NCBI GenBank assembly: GCA_026708115.1
Contig: JAPOVL010000054.1
Location: 1-41,664, forward strand
Source of the DNA: Chloroflexota bacterium
GTDB taxonomy: Bacteria; Chloroflexota; Anaerolineae; Aggregatilineales; Phototrophicaceae
Direction of reading: 5' to 3'
Length of the DNA: 41,664 nt
This document shows positions 41,453-41,664 of this stretch, in pieces. Position 1 is the stretch's first letter; each line of letters opens with the position of its first letter. A model generated the notes under the pieces. It had not been told where the DNA came from and made no database searches. It was given only the letters and a program-made list of their open reading frames with translations. A program made the translations under genes and the position numbers.

Positions 41453-41484
41453 GAAAATCGTAGGGGCGACCAATCTGGTCGCCC
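41453..41484 (+). repeat. GTAGGGGCGA hairpin element 2
   Basis: GAAAATCGTAGGGGCGA repeats exactly the 17 bases at 41266-41282, then forms GGGCGACC-aatct-GGTCGCCC (41464-41484). The arms differ from element 1 in a compensatory way (AGCC/GGCT versus ACC/GGT), so structure is kept while sequence changes. Confidence 0.65.
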
Positions 41485-41565
41485 GAAAGCACGCCAAATT
41501 GGCAGGTTTTGTCGCGAGTATCTGACCTACGAAAACTGTCGTGTCTTCAGATCTGGGCAGGGGTA

Positions 41566-41581
41566 CCCCCCCCCCCCCCCC
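41566..41581 (+). repeat. 16-base C homopolymer
   Basis: Sixteen consecutive C residues follow a GGGGTACCCC palindrome, 83 bases from the window end. Such runs are rare in bacterial chromosomes and prone to length error. Confidence 0.8.
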
Positions 41582-41664
41582 GTATACATACTGTATCTAT
41601 ACTGTCGCTCAAAAAAGGCGGCAATATGAGGGCAATTCCCCAGCATTTGAGGATAACTTGTGCA

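Larger units (their letters stand above)
41073..41664. other. 592-base repeat-rich non-coding end
   Basis: This region upstream of the acyl-CoA dehydrogenase holds a full dispersed repeat, two GTAGGGGCGA hairpin elements and a 16-base C run. Open frames through it have no family resemblance and consist of repeat sequence. Confidence 0.7.

Noticed and set aside
41402..41629. 75-codon plus-strand frame near the window end
   Set aside because: It consists of the second hairpin element and the C homopolymer (poly-Pro), and has no ribosome binding site.
1..41664. Circular molecule, because CAAAAAAGGCG occurs at both ends (1-11 and 41610-41620)
   Set aside because: Only 11 bases match and the sequence diverges afterwards; it is also not at the exact terminus.
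1..41664. CRISPR array, tRNA or rRNA genes
   Set aside because: No regularly spaced direct repeats, cloverleaf-like tRNA or rRNA core sequences were seen.

Overview
The window is about 41.7 kb of bacterial chromosome with high GC, dense coding and short intergenic gaps. I read it as a member of the Chloroflexota or a close relative. The hints are a Ycf45/SpoIIIAA-like R3H ATPase, a DUF4342 protein, a DnaB/DnaD-like/DnaC-like helicase set, a BFN-domain nuclease, a DR2241-type CbiX fusion, and GTAGGGGCGA-type inverted repeats. This is inference from gene content; no rRNA or tRNA gene is visible to settle it.

Layout. 0.3-4.2 kb (+): a GNAT-like protein, an R3H-domain AAA ATPase and a DUF89/ARMT1-like phosphatase. 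4.2-8.7 kb (-): a pyridoxamine-phosphate-oxidase-like protein stop/start-coupled to dnaN, then DUF4342, a nucleoside hydrolase and a MalY/PatB-type aminotransferase. 9.0-16.0 kb (-): an assimilatory sulfate reduction and siroheme operon, cysH - precorrin-2 dehydrogenase - CbiX/DR2241 - cobA - sulfite/nitrite reductase - unknown protein. The first four genes overlap by 4-8 bases. 16.0-18.7 kb (-): an SDR dehydrogenase and rho. 18.7-22.9 kb (-): a sugar-type ABC importer with two permeases and a binding protein but no ATPase. 23.0-26.2 kb (+): a PfkB kinase, an ECF sigma factor with a probable anti-sigma factor, and a frameshifted AlkZ-like gene. 26.8-30.2 kb (+): a HisZ/HisRS-like protein, a long hisG and a beta-hydroxyacid-dehydrogenase-like gene. 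30.2-36.4 kb (-): dnaB, a DnaD-like gene, a tandem-AAA DnaC-like loader, a double GNAT, a degenerate ketol-acid-reductoisomerase homologue and a HAD phosphatase. 36.5-41.1 kb: a bifunctional nuclease, a lipoprotein, an EcsC-like protein, a TIR protein and an acyl-CoA dehydrogenase.

The main discovery candidate is the roughly 380-base leader of the cys/siroheme operon (about 15.58-15.96 kb, minus strand). It contains two successive short ORFs with Shine-Dalgarno sequences. The first encodes 24 residues with 7 Cys, including CCCTCCC; the second encodes 32 residues with five consecutive Cys codons. Each is followed by a Rho-independent terminator, and upstream sequence inside each ORF can pair with the terminator's 5' arm to form an antiterminator. 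This has the architecture of two tandem cysteine-sensing ribosome-mediated attenuators in front of the genes that make sulfide for cysteine.

A second structural feature is a dispersed intergenic repeat of about 85-95 bp. Its left end carries a GTCGC-type hairpin and its right end reads GCCGAGCGGCT. Complete or partial copies occur near 0.1, 0.24, 8.7, 9.7, 16.9, 26.25, 26.7 and 41.2 kb, all in the same orientation. The window ends in a repeat-rich non-coding stretch with two GTAGGGGCGA hairpins and a 16-base C run.
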